Of a DNA stretch of 33,306 bases, positions 24,686 to 32,176 are shown in pieces. The DNA comes from Chitinophagaceae bacterium (GTDB lineage Bacteria; Bacteroidota; Bacteroidia; Chitinophagales; Chitinophagaceae). The stretch lies in contig JAICXX010000050.1 in the NCBI GenBank assembly GCA_025934485.1, positions 1 to 33,306 on the forward strand, in the 5' to 3' direction. How positions within the stretch are numbered: the stretch's first letter is position 1; the number at the start of each line of letters is the position of its first letter. The notes under the pieces are model-generated. The model was given only the letters and a program-made list of their open reading frames with translations. It did not search any database and was not told the DNA's origin. Position numbers and translations under genes: made by a program.

Positions 24686-26719
24686 ATGAGAAAGTTCCTG
24701 CTCCTGGCCTTCCCGCTGTCAAGCCTCCTCGCGGCGTCAGCGCAGCAAGCCCAAACCGTGGATATCTGTGTCTATGGCGGCACGTCTGGCGGCGTCATCG
24801 CCGCCTGCGCAGCAAAACGTGCCGGTAAAACGGTGGCCCTCGTAGAACCCGGCAGCCAGGTGGGCGGTCTCACTACGGGAGGTCTCGGTTATACCGACAT
24901 CGGCAACAAATACGCGATCAGTGGTATGGCAAGGGATTTCTATCGCCGCGTCGGCGCCCATTATGGCCGGTTCGAGAGCTGGGTCTTCGAGCCGCATGTC
25001 GCACTCGATGTCTTTCACGGCTACCTGGACGAAGCCCATGTAAAGGTAGTATACCATCGCCGCCTGGTGAGCGTAGAAAAGACAGGCAACCTGATCCGCG
25101 CCATTGTCACCGAAGACGCGGAAGAACCCGGTCCTGCCACGTATCGCCGCATCTTCGCAAAGCAATTCATCGATTGCTCCTACGAAGGCGACCTCATGGC
25201 AAAAGCCGGGGTCAACTATTTCGTCGGCAGGGAAGCTAATGGAGTTTACAACGAGACCTACGATGGTGCTCAGTTAAGGGATAAACACCAGTTCCCCGAC
25301 GGAATCGACCCCTACCGCATTCCCGGCGATCCGGGCAGCGGCCTGCTCTGGGGTATCGACGCCGCGCCCGCCGACTCCCCCGGCGAAGGCGACAAACGCG
25401 TGCAGGCCTACAACTTTCGCATCTGTCTCACCAACGATCCCCCGGATCGCATCCCGATCCCTAAGCCAGCCGGCTATAACGCCGATCACTACCTGTTATT
25501 GCTGCGGCTGCTCGCAAAGCGGCCCGCCAGGGACCTGGATGCCATTATGAAGATCGACCACATGCCCGATCATAAGACCGACATCAACAACAATGGCGGC
25601 TTCTCCACCGATATGATCGGCATGAACTACGACTACCCCGATGGCGACTACGCCGCCCGCGAACGTATCTGGAAGGCACACGAGCGCTATACAAAAGGAT
25701 TCCTCTATTTCGTGGGTCATGACCCGCGGATGCCGCCGGCCCTCCGTAGGGAGATGGCGCAATGGGGTTATCCCAAAGACGAATATACCCACACCGGCCA
25801 CTGGACGCCGCAACTGTATGTCCGCGAAAGCCGCCGCATGATCGGCGTGTATGTAATGACACAGGCCAATGCTGAAGGCCATACCACCGTCGATGACGGT
25901 ATCGCCCTGGCCGCCTATACCATGGATTCGCACAATGCCCGCCGTTTCGTAGTGAATGGAATGGTGAAGAACGAAGGCGATGTACAGATCGGCGGGTTCG
26001 GCCCCTATCCTGTGGCCTATCGTGCGATCGTCCCGCAAAAGCAGCAATGTGTCAACCTGCTCGTGCCGGTATGTCTTTCCGCAAGCCATATCGCCTATGG
26101 TTCGATCCGCATGGAACCCGTCTTCATGGTGCTCGGCCAGTCGGCCGCCATCGCCGCCGCCGACGCGATCGACGAGCATACCGCCATACAGGATATCAAC
26201 ATCCGCCGCCTCCAGGACCAGCTACGCACCAATCCTCTCGCCGATAACAGTACCCCGGAGATCTTGGTCGACAACGACGACACGGCGCATGTCACGCAAA
26301 AAGGCTCATGGATCACCGTCACAAAAGGCGGTTATGGTCCGTCGATGTTTGTCCATAAAATGGGCAAGGCGGCCACCGCCAATCCCGGCGACGCCACCAA
26401 TCCCGGCGACGGCTCCGATTCCGGCGACGCCACTGTGACTTTCCGCCCAACGATCGCCCGTGCCGGCCGTTATCATATCTATCTCTACCAGCCCGCCCTC
26501 CGCAGTGCTTCGACTACGACCCCCGTGATCGTCAATGGCGCCGGGTTGTTCCTGCACCCGTCCCCGGGGGAGGACGAACAGCAATCCACGGGGGAATGGG
26601 TGTCCGTAGGTCAATTCCTATTGAGTAAAGGCAGCGGCAGCTCGGTGACCATTACTTCCGCCGGCGCCTCAGGCGATATCGCCGCCGATGCGGTTCTCTT
26701 TGTGCCGGAATTCAAATGA
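24686..26719 (+). CDS. Secreted FAD-dependent oxidoreductase with golvesin-like C-terminal domain
   Basis: A 677-residue protein with a signal peptide (about residues 1-20). Residues 25-520 form an FAD-dependent oxidoreductase of the family seen in Bacteroidota glycan loci; the dinucleotide-binding segment is VYGGTSGGVIAACAAKRAGKTVALVEP, followed by GGLTTGGLGYTD. Residues about 525-677 match the golvesin/xanthan-lyase C-terminal domain (ILVDNDDTAHV ... GSW ... GGYGPSMF ... TFRPTIARAGRYHIYLYQP ... ADAVLFVPEF), a beta-sandwich often attached to polysaccharide-active proteins. The reaction is unknown. An 18-bp tandem repeat expands a loop of the C-terminal domain. It lies 38 bp after the T9SS protein gene and may share its transcript. 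Confidence 0.87.
   Translation: MRKFLLLAFPLSSLLAASAQQAQTVDICVYGGTSGGVIAACAAKRAGKTVALVEPGSQVGGLTTGGLGYTDIGNKYAISGMARDFYRRVGAHYGRFESWVFEPHVALDVFHGYLDEAHVKVVYHRRLVSVEKTGNLIRAIVTEDAEEPGPATYRRIFAKQFIDCSYEGDLMAKAGVNYFVGREANGVYNETYDGAQLRDKHQFPDGIDPYRIPGDPGSGLLWGIDAAPADSPGEGDKRVQAYNFRICLTNDPPDRIPIPKPAGYNADHYLLLLRLLAKRPARDLDAIMKIDHMPDHKTDINNNGGFSTDMIGMNYDYPDGDYAARERIWKAHERYTKGFLYFVGHDPRMPPALRREMAQWGYPKDEYTHTGHWTPQLYVRESRRMIGVYVMTQANAEGHTTVDDGIALAAYTMDSHNARRFVVNGMVKNEGDVQIGGFGPYPVAYRAIVPQKQQCVNLLVPVCLSASHIAYGSIRMEPVFMVLGQSAAIAAADAIDEHTAIQDINIRRLQDQLRTNPLADNSTPEILVDNDDTAHVTQKGSWITVTKGGYGPSMFVHKMGKAATANPGDATNPGDGSDSGDATVTFRPTIARAGRYHIYLYQPALRSASTTTPVIVNGAGLFLHPSPGEDEQQSTGEWVSVGQFLLSKGSGSSVTITSAGASGDIAADAVLFVPEFK
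26381..26434 (+). repeat. Three 18-bp tandem repeats in the FAD oxidoreductase gene
   Basis: Three consecutive 18-bp units, starting AATCCCGGCGAC at 26381 and 26399 and GATTCCGGCGAC at 26417, encode NPGDAT, NPGDGS and DSGDAT (residues 566-583). The unit sits in a loop of the golvesin-like domain, between GKAATA and VTFRPT, and looks like slippage-driven loop growth. Confidence 0.85.
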
Positions 26720-26778
26720 TCTCCGGCGGGGTGGGTACACTTCTTGCATAAGACCTCTGCTATAGGAGCTAATTTACC

Positions 26779-27036
26779 ATGAGTCCAAAAAAGAACACCG
26801 ATATACCGGCGGAAATCCCCCTGCCGGGTAGATCACCAGAGATCCGCCCGGAGGAACCGGCCGAAGAACCCGTTGTGCCCGAACACGAACCTGCGGTTCC
26901 CCGTCCTACGCCGTCGCCTGCCGTTCCTCGCCCCACACCATCACCGGCGCCTGCACCTTCGCCCGAGCCGCCACCCGCTCCCGAACCCAAAACTGTCCCG
27001 GAACCTTCAGGTGGTTTAGTTACTACGGTGGCATAG
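26779..27036 (+). CDS. Small proline-rich protein
   Basis: An 85-residue protein with no signal peptide and no family I recognise. After a basic start (MSPKKNTD) it is almost entirely Pro, Glu, Ala and Val, including an exact 9-residue repeat AVPRPTPSP (residues 39-47 and 48-56). The two repeat copies differ at the third base in 8 of 9 codons while coding identical residues, which supports a real, selected protein. A Shine-Dalgarno-like AGGAG lies about 12 bp upstream of the ATG. It is probably disordered; a spacer or cell-envelope role would be a guess. The stop codon overlaps a -7-like element for the DUF4142 gene. Confidence 0.6.
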   Translation: MSPKKNTDIPAEIPLPGRSPEIRPEEPAEEPVVPEHEPAVPRPTPSPAVPRPTPSPAPAPSPEPPPAPEPKTVPEPSGGLVTTVA

Positions 27037-27041
27037 CTTTG
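27034..27041 (+). promoter_or_regulatory. -7-like element before the DUF4142 gene
   Basis: TAGCTTTG fits TAnnTTTG, 24 bp before the ATG at 27066, giving a leader of about 18 nt. It overlaps the stop codon of the proline-rich gene. No TTG lies at the right distance upstream, so it may be a chance match. Confidence 0.35.
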
Positions 27042-27065
27042 GATGGCATATCCTAAAAGGCTACC

Positions 27066-27686
27066 ATGAAAAAATTATTCTTGTCGGGTATGGGCCTGCT
27101 ATTTCTCCTGGCGGCCTGTACCGGCGGCTCCGATAATGTTAAAAAAGCCGAAGACGCTAATGCCGCCCGTATCGACAGCACGACCAAAGCCCACGGCGGC
27201 AATGCCATGGCATTTTCCAAATCAGATGCAGATTTCCTCGTCAAAGCGGCTAACGGCGCGATGATGGAAGAAGACCTGGGCCGGTTGGCAGAATCGCACG
27301 CTACAAACCGTCGGGTAAAACGCCTCGGCGCCATGATGGTAAAAGACCACGCCGAAGGAATGCAAAAGATCCGGCAGATCGCCGACCACAGACACATCGT
27401 TCTGCCCGACTCGCTCTCGACACATCAGGAAAAAGAGATCACGGACCTGAAAAAAAAGAAGGGTGGCAGCTTCGACAAAGCCTATGTTCAGATGATGGTC
27501 CACGATCACAAGGACGATATCGATGCGTTTCAGAAACAGGCCGGCCAGGGTTCGGACTCGGTCACGAGGGTCTTTGCCAGCAGCAGTCTCCAAATGCTCC
27601 ACCGCCACCTGGACTCGGCCAATAACCTGGTAACCGTGTTGGGAATCAACCACGTCTCGGCCGGACCGGGATACCCGACGCATTAA
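27066..27686 (+). CDS. DUF4142 lipoprotein
   Basis: A 206-residue lipoprotein: the signal ends in LLAAC with Cys18, placing it in the cell envelope. Residues about 50-195 match DUF4142, a ferritin-like four-helix bundle family of unknown function, with the recurrent pattern ADFLVKAANGAMMEEDLGRLAESHA, then GAMMVKDHAEG and a final FASSSLQMLHRHLDSA. The many histidines in these helices suggest metal binding, but no metal is established. Stress-related roles are often proposed for the family. The 106 bp after the stop contain no recognised site. Confidence 0.88.
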   Translation: MKKLFLSGMGLLFLLAACTGGSDNVKKAEDANAARIDSTTKAHGGNAMAFSKSDADFLVKAANGAMMEEDLGRLAESHATNRRVKRLGAMMVKDHAEGMQKIRQIADHRHIVLPDSLSTHQEKEITDLKKKKGGSFDKAYVQMMVHDHKDDIDAFQKQAGQGSDSVTRVFASSSLQMLHRHLDSANNLVTVLGINHVSAGPGYPTH

Positions 27687-27792
27687 GGCACTACAGGCGC
27701 AGCTACTGCCCATTGCGGTCTACGGGCACGTGTCGTATATTCCATCATGCGCGCTTCTTACGTGAGCAGTCCTTGCGCCGGCGGTGACAAAG

Positions 27793-28182
27793 CTACTCCC
27801 GCGTCAAAATGCGCAGCGGCCTGAGCGGACCCACCGGTGTGAGCTGGAACTTCATCTTTCCCGCAACACCCAACGGCAGCTTTTCCAGCAGGACGCTTGC
27901 CTCTTCAACAGAGGTGACATTCAACAGAAAAACTACACCGGGAACATTCTGTTTAACCCACCATTGGTCGATCTTTCCATCCAGATAGAGCGCCACGGTT
28001 GCCCTGACCTCTTTAGGCATCAGGTCCTTCATCTCCTCCGGCGAAAGCGGCGAGGTCATCGTCCCAATGGCAAGGATATGGGTCGTCGGCACGGGGGCAG
28101 GCATGCCGGGCATCGTTTGTGCCGCAAGCAGGCCGGGAATCAATAGGGTAACAAACGTCAGCGAATACAATAGCTTTTTCAT
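27793..28182 (-). CDS. Small secreted protein with muconolactone-isomerase-like fold
   Basis: A 129-residue protein. The ATG at 28182 starts a clean signal peptide (MKKLLYSLTFVTLLIPGLLAAQ); the open frame runs 31 codons further upstream but overlaps the divergent regulator start. The mature part resembles the dimeric alpha/beta-barrel group that includes muconolactone isomerase and YciI-like proteins: a strand with THILAIGTMTSPLSPEEMKDLMPKE, YLDGKIDQWW, then VVFLLNVTSVEEASVLLEKLPLG and a strand ending LTPVGPL. The catalytic role is unknown, and a secreted form is unusual for this fold. It is divergent from the sigma-54 activator gene with 75 bp between the starts. Confidence 0.75.
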   Translation of the reverse strand: MKKLLYSLTFVTLLIPGLLAAQTMPGMPAPVPTTHILAIGTMTSPLSPEEMKDLMPKEVRATVALYLDGKIDQWWVKQNVPGVVFLLNVTSVEEASVLLEKLPLGVAGKMKFQLTPVGPLRPLRILTRE

Positions 28183-28201
28183 TTCGAGGTTGATTTTTAA
28201 G

Positions 28202-28246
28202 CAAAATTGCTCCCTTGATCCGGTTAATACCATAACCAAAATTGCT
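28202..28246. repeat. Direct repeat in the 28183-28257 divergent region
   Basis: CAAAATTGCT occurs exactly twice, at 28202-28211 and 28237-28246, 35 bp apart, between the divergent starts of the small secreted protein and the sigma-54 activator. The first copy, extended by one base, is a short palindrome (GCAA-AA-TTGC). It may be a regulator site; nothing in the sequence says for which protein. Confidence 0.4.
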
Positions 28247-28257
28247 AATTTGCACCC

Positions 28258-30381
28258 ATGAAAAGGGCGGAACATCCGGGCTTGGAATCACCTGTTCTCT
28301 CCAAAGCAGTGCTTGAACAGGAAAGGAAAATGCTATTGGACCTTGGAAACGACATCACCAGCGTCCGGGACAAGAACGACCTCCTGCGCCTTTTCTCCCA
28401 GAGGCTCAAAGGTCACTGGTATTTCACCCATACCATCGTCACACTTATCGATTACAAAGACGAAACGTACACGCCCTTCCTGCTCGACGACGAAAACTCC
28501 CCCATCCGCGGACATGCCCTGCACCAGCAGCTGATCCATTCGCGTTTCCCGCTCAGGGAACCGTTTATCCAGGCCGTGCTGAATGCCGATGAGCCCATCT
28601 CCTTTCTGCTCGGAGACATCATGGACAAACCACAGAGCCCATCCTTCCTCAAGCTGAACTATCAGAAGGGAGTAAGGGAGATCCTGATGACGAAGCTGAT
28701 ACAGGAAGGCCAACCTTTTGGTTTTATCCATCTCTATACCGACCGCCCCGGTAGCTTTACCGCGGAATTCAGAAGTGTGATAAAAGGCATCGCCCCCCAG
28801 CTCTCCGGCGCCGTGTCCAATATCCTCGCCAATGAGGCGATGCTCAAAACACAAGAGGACCAGGCGTTCCTGCTGAATTTTAGCCGGGACATCACCCAGG
28901 TGAGAACCCGCGACCAGCTGCAGGAAGCTATCTTCCGCGTGCTCGACAAGACCCTGCATACCAAGCTGGCCATGATCCGCGTCATCGAGGAAGACGGCTT
29001 CCATCTGGCCAATTTCATGTCGGACAGGACATTGTTCGGAAATGCGGAGGCCACTTATGATAAAATGTCCGTTACCCGGATCACCATTGAAGAAAAATAT
29101 ACCTCCCGGGTGCTGGCATCGATCGAAGGATTGGTCTTTCCAGTAGACGAAGAGATCCGTGACGGGAATGCCTATGCGAAGCTATGGAAGACCACAGGCT
29201 TAAAGAACATGTATGGCCTGCCCTTACGTGCGGGCGACACGAATATCGGCACGATCTGGCTGCTGGCCAACCGGCTCAGCCCGCTGATGGTAAAAGGCAT
29301 CTGTTCCCAGATAGCCATCGCCATCGCGAATATCCAGGCCAACGAAAAGCTCCTGGCCTACAAAAAGCAGTTGGAAGACGAGAATGACTATCTTAAGGAA
29401 CAGATAAGGACCATCTACAATTTCTCCGGGATCATCGGCAACAGCGCCGTCATGCAGGAAGTATACCGGTTGATATCCATTGTCGGCGGGACCAATACCT
29501 CCGTTTTGATCCTTGGCGAATCAGGCACGGGCAAAGAGCTCGTCGCCCGCGCCGTCCACAACGCCTCGCCCCGAAAGGACAAACTGATGGTAAAGGTCAA
29601 TTGTGCCGCCCTGCCTGCCAATCTGATCGAAAGCGAGCTCTTCGGTCATGAAAAAGGTGCCTTTACCGGCGCCATCGACAGGCGTATCGGCAAGTTCGAG
29701 CTGGCCGATCATAGCACCCTCTTCCTCGACGAGATCGGCGAGATGCCACCCGAAGCCCAGGTTAAATTGTTGCGGGTGATCCAGGAACGCGAATTGGAAC
29801 GCGTGGGCGGCAAACAAACGATAAAAGTCGACGTCCGGCTGATGGCCGCCACAAATAGAAACCTCGAACAAGCGGTTAGGGAAGGCCGTTTCCGCGAGGA
29901 CCTCTACTATCGGCTGAATGTATTTCCCATCCTTCTGCCACCCCTGCGCGAGCGGCCGGAAGACATCGAACCGCTGGCCAATTTCTTCATCACCAAATAC
30001 AACCGCAATTCCGGAAAGAATATCAAAAAGATCGCACCCAAAGCCTTGCAACAATTGCGCAGCTATACCTGGCCGGGCAATGTTCGCGAATTGGAACACC
30101 TGATAGAACGCAGCGTTTTGTTAACCCAGGGAGATACGCTACAGGAGGTGCTCATCCCACGAAGCGGTATAGCCGAAAAAACGAACCCCGCACAATTGGC
30201 CAATCGTTCGCTCGAAGAGGTGGAACGCAGCTATATCATCGAAGTCCTGAAACGCTGCGGCGGCAAGATCTCCGGTGCCGGCGGTGCAGCCGAAATTTTG
30301 GATATCCCCGGCAATACTCTCCATTCCAAAATAAAAAAACTGGGGATCGACAAAACGGACTATTTTCCCTCCCGAGGGTGA
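28258..30381 (+). CDS. FhlA-like sigma-54-dependent transcriptional activator with two GAF domains
   Basis: A 707-residue enhancer-binding protein. Two GAF-like sensor regions occupy about 20-195 and 200-360, followed by a coiled-coil linker (about 362-385). The AAA+ domain contains Walker A GESGTGKE (420-427), the sigma-54 contact loop GAFTGA (467-472), Walker B LFLDEIGE (488-495) and WPGNVREL (605-612). A Fis-type helix-turn-helix closes the protein (about 655-700). With GAFTGA intact it should activate sigma-54 RNA polymerase; the GAF ligand is unknown and no phosphoacceptor receiver domain is present. The gene just downstream has a -24-like element, so it may be a target. Confidence 0.94.
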   Translation: MKRAEHPGLESPVLSKAVLEQERKMLLDLGNDITSVRDKNDLLRLFSQRLKGHWYFTHTIVTLIDYKDETYTPFLLDDENSPIRGHALHQQLIHSRFPLREPFIQAVLNADEPISFLLGDIMDKPQSPSFLKLNYQKGVREILMTKLIQEGQPFGFIHLYTDRPGSFTAEFRSVIKGIAPQLSGAVSNILANEAMLKTQEDQAFLLNFSRDITQVRTRDQLQEAIFRVLDKTLHTKLAMIRVIEEDGFHLANFMSDRTLFGNAEATYDKMSVTRITIEEKYTSRVLASIEGLVFPVDEEIRDGNAYAKLWKTTGLKNMYGLPLRAGDTNIGTIWLLANRLSPLMVKGICSQIAIAIANIQANEKLLAYKKQLEDENDYLKEQIRTIYNFSGIIGNSAVMQEVYRLISIVGGTNTSVLILGESGTGKELVARAVHNASPRKDKLMVKVNCAALPANLIESELFGHEKGAFTGAIDRRIGKFELADHSTLFLDEIGEMPPEAQVKLLRVIQERELERVGGKQTIKVDVRLMAATNRNLEQAVREGRFREDLYYRLNVFPILLPPLRERPEDIEPLANFFITKYNRNSGKNIKKIAPKALQQLRSYTWPGNVRELEHLIERSVLLTQGDTLQEVLIPRSGIAEKTNPAQLANRSLEEVERSYIIEVLKRCGGKISGAGGAAEILDIPGNTLHSKIKKLGIDKTDYFPSRG

Positions 30382-30393
30382 AACCGCTCGTCC

Positions 30394-30413
30394 TTTCACT
30401 GAATAAAGTGAAA
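30394..30413. promoter_or_regulatory. Inverted repeat upstream of the NAD(P)-binding protein gene
   Basis: TTTCACT (30394-30400) and AGTGAAA (30407-30413) are perfect 7-bp arms around 6 bp. A further GTGAAA half-site lies at 30378-30383. The centre is about 90 bp upstream of the transcription start predicted from the sigma-54-like element, a normal distance for an activator-binding site. It lacks a U-tract, so a terminator for the activator gene is less likely though possible. Confidence 0.45.
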
Positions 30414-30464
30414 AACACTCGGCCCCAAAATACCCAAGCTACTCACCTTCAACACCTTGAACTT

Positions 30465-30481
30465 TTGGCATCGGTTTGGTT
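30465..30481 (+). promoter_or_regulatory. Possible sigma-54 promoter
   Basis: TTGGCAT at 30465-30471 is a good -24 element. With the standard 10-bp spacing from GG, the -12 position reads GT instead of GC (TTTGGT), so the match is partial. Start would be near 30493, 17 bp before the ATG at 30510. An overlapping palindrome, TTTGGT-TCTC-ACCAAA (30475-30490), could instead be a repressor site. Confidence 0.3.
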
Positions 30482-30509
30482 CTCACCAAATAAACCAAAA
30501 TCAAAAGTT

Positions 30510-31271
30510 ATGAAGATCGTAGTCATCGGAGGCACCGGCCTCATCGGAACCAAAGTGGTCGCCAAATTGCGTAGTCGTGGACACGAGGTCATCGCCGCTT
30601 CACCCAACACAGGGATCAACACGATCACCGGGGAAGGTCTGGCCGAAGCCCTAAACAAGACGGAGATAGTCATCGATTTGGCCAACTCGCCTTCCTGGGA
30701 AGACAACGCCGTCATGGAATTCTTCCAGACCTCCGGCCGCAACCTGCTGGCAGCGGAGACCAGCGCCGGCGTAAAACATCACGTCGCCCTCTCTATTGTA
30801 GGTGTCGATCTCATGCAGGACAGCGGTTATATGCGGGCCAAAAAAGCGCAGGAAGACCTGATCCGGAAATCCCGTGTGCCCTATACCATCATCCGCAGCA
30901 CCCAGTTCTTCGAGTTCATCAAGGGCATCGCCGATCAGGCGACGGAAGGTAATATCGTCCATGCTTCCGATGTCCAATTCCAACCCATCGCCGCAGAAGA
31001 TGTAGCCACTTTCGTAGCCGAAGCAGCGCTCGAAGCGCCGATCAATGGCATTCGCGAAATTGCCGGCCCTGGCCGCTTCACCATGCCGGAGATCATCGAT
31101 CAATTCCTGCAGAAAACCCAGGATCCGCGCAAGGTTGTCCCGAACGACCATGCCCGCTATTATGGGGCGCAGATAACAAAGACTTCCCTTGTCCCTGCCG
31201 GAAAGGCAAGGCTCGGCTCCATCAATTTCGAAACCTGGTTTGCGACGCAATACAACCCTCAACACGCATAA
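30510..31271 (+). CDS. NAD(P)-binding atypical SDR / NmrA-like protein
   Basis: A 253-residue protein with an N-terminal Rossmann motif GGTGLIG (residues 7-13). The ATG at 30510 was chosen because the motif follows directly; the open frame upstream overlaps the activator gene and lacks similarity. Later segments include HHVALSIVGVD, the Y..AK-like GYMRAKKAQEDLIRKSRVPYTIIRSTQFFEF and a PIAAEDVATFVAEA block, typical of the NmrA/YwnB-like atypical short-chain dehydrogenases found in Bacteroidota. Such proteins may reduce quinones or carbonyls or merely sense NADPH; the activity here is not determined. It may be expressed through the possible sigma-54 promoter directly upstream. Confidence 0.88.
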   Translation: MKIVVIGGTGLIGTKVVAKLRSRGHEVIAASPNTGINTITGEGLAEALNKTEIVIDLANSPSWEDNAVMEFFQTSGRNLLAAETSAGVKHHVALSIVGVDLMQDSGYMRAKKAQEDLIRKSRVPYTIIRSTQFFEFIKGIADQATEGNIVHASDVQFQPIAAEDVATFVAEAALEAPINGIREIAGPGRFTMPEIIDQFLQKTQDPRKVVPNDHARYYGAQITKTSLVPAGKARLGSINFETWFATQYNPQHA

Positions 31272-31324
31272 GACCATGCGCAGCTGGAACACCGGAAAAT
31301 TTACTCTGACTAAAATGAAATGAA

Positions 31325-31579
31325 ATGGAAAACAACGAACCACTAAACGAGGTACTGGCCGACCTCAAGAAGAAAGGCTATGAAGCCGATCTCAATTTTG
31401 AAACGGAGACCTTCGCCCTTTATGCCGGCGATCTCGACATGCGGCTGGATCCCGACGAATTCCATGTCGACGAGATCGATGAGGCCTGCGACAAGAGTCA
31501 CTCCGACGCGGAAGTCGTCGTATACGCTATCTCCACCGCCACCGGCGTGAAAGGCGTCGAGGTGGACAAGCAGCAATAA
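31325..31579 (+). CDS. Small acidic protein of the Bacteroidota 'PRPP synthetase-like' family
   Basis: An 84-residue, strongly acidic protein with the family pattern LADLKKKGYEADLNFE, then L.PDEFHVDEI and VVVYAISTATGVKGVEVD. Homologues in Bacteroidota are often labelled phosphoribosylpyrophosphate synthetase, but this protein is far too short for that enzyme and shows none of its motifs, so that name is best treated as misannotation. The function is unknown. A terminator-like hairpin follows 17 bp after the stop. Confidence 0.78.
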   Translation: MENNEPLNEVLADLKKKGYEADLNFETETFALYAGDLDMRLDPDEFHVDEIDEACDKSHSDAEVVVYAISTATGVKGVEVDKQQ

Positions 31580-31595
31580 CCTATTTAAACGTGAA

Positions 31596-31617
31596 AAGGC
31601 CGCCAATCGGCGGTCTT
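31596..31617 (+). terminator. Terminator hairpin between convergent genes
   Basis: AAGGCCGCC (31596-31604) pairs with GGCGGTCTT (31609-31617) around the loop AATC, with one G-U pair, followed by ATTTG. It sits between the ends of the acidic-protein gene (plus) and the RRM gene (minus) and is better formed in the plus direction. Its core recurs in the leader of the RRM gene. Confidence 0.65.
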
Positions 31618-31635
31618 ATTTGCATGTAGCCGGTC

Positions 31636-31893
31636 TTACGGCCTCGGAGGCCGCTCCTTGGCTTCTTTAATGTTCAGCGGATTGGTGCCGATTACCTTTC
31701 CCTGCAAAGCGTCCATCGCTTTTTTCGCGTCATCGTCCCGTTTCATCTCGACGATTCCCTTACCCCGGCTAAGCCCGGTAATCGGATCGATGAGTATCTT
31801 GGTATAATCTACCCAGCCAAACGGATTGAACAGCCGTTGCAGGTCAAACTTGTCAAAATTATTCTTCGGAAGCCCGGATATAGTCATTCGCAT
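31636..31893 (-). CDS. RRM RNA-binding protein (degenerate RNP motifs)
   Basis: An 85-residue protein consisting of one RNA recognition motif. The ATG at 31893 starts directly before the first strand MTISGLP; the open frame extends 20 codons upstream, across the leader hairpin, so the longer form is unlikely. The RNP1 region reads RGKGIVEM (residues 43-50) where bacterial RRM proteins usually have KGFGFVEM, so both usual aromatic residues are replaced (by K45 and I47). The RNP2 region also lacks an aromatic. RNA binding may therefore use other residues or be weak. It has its own strong promoter (31951-31982) and a leader hairpin, suggesting self-regulation. Confidence 0.85.
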   Translation of the reverse strand: MRMTISGLPKNNFDKFDLQRLFNPFGWVDYTKILIDPITGLSRGKGIVEMKRDDDAKKAMDALQGKVIGTNPLNIKEAKERPPRP

Positions 31894-31909
31894 AAAACGG
31901 AAAAATAAT

Positions 31910-31937
31910 AAAAAAACCGCCAATCGACGGTCTTTTT
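31910..31937 (-). promoter_or_regulatory. Leader hairpin with U-tract upstream of the RRM gene (attenuator-like)
   Basis: Read on the minus strand, AAAAAGACCGTC (31926-31937) pairs along 12 bp with GGCGGTTTTTTT (31910-31921), with two G-U pairs, around the loop GATT. The RRM start codon follows 16 nt later. The shape is that of an intrinsic terminator placed inside the 5' leader. Its 17-nt core matches the hairpin at 31600-31616 in 16 positions. Confidence 0.6.
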
Positions 31938-31950
31938 GAGCGCCGAACCG

Positions 31951-31982
31951 CAAATATATACCATAAAACGTTCAAAGTCAAA
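31951..31982 (-). promoter_or_regulatory. Bacteroidota-type promoter of the RRM gene
   Basis: On the minus strand, TTTG (31982-31979) and TATATTTG (31958-31951) are exactly 20 bp apart, an ideal match to the Bacteroidota consensus. Transcription would start near 31944, giving a leader of about 50 nt that holds the hairpin at 31910-31937. Confidence 0.75.
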
Positions 31983-32017
31983 ATCTTGGAGCTATCTTAG
32001 CACAATTTGTGCGTCTT

Positions 32018-32176
32018 ATGTATAAAAAGCCTGACTGCCAACCTTTTGGTCGTCTCCTTTTTCTGGCCCTCATTGCGGTGATCGTCATCATCATTATCAC
32101 TCACCAGAGCCTCATAGCAAAGCAAAAATTGCTGCACATTCCGGCTGGGCGGCCGGCTATGTCCGCAGATTTTTAA
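32018..32176 (+). CDS. Possible small single-span membrane protein
   Basis: A 52-codon open frame encoding a basic N-terminus (MYKKPDCQPFGR), one very hydrophobic segment (LLFLALIAVIVIIIITH) and a polar tail. A short palindrome, GCACAA-T-TTGTGC (32000-32012), precedes the ATG. No family is recognised and no convincing promoter is seen. The last 20 bp overlap the end of the decayed permease gene on the other strand, so this may be an accidental frame. Confidence 0.35.
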   Translation: MYKKPDCQPFGRLLFLALIAVIVIIIITHQSLIAKQKLLHIPAGRPAMSADF

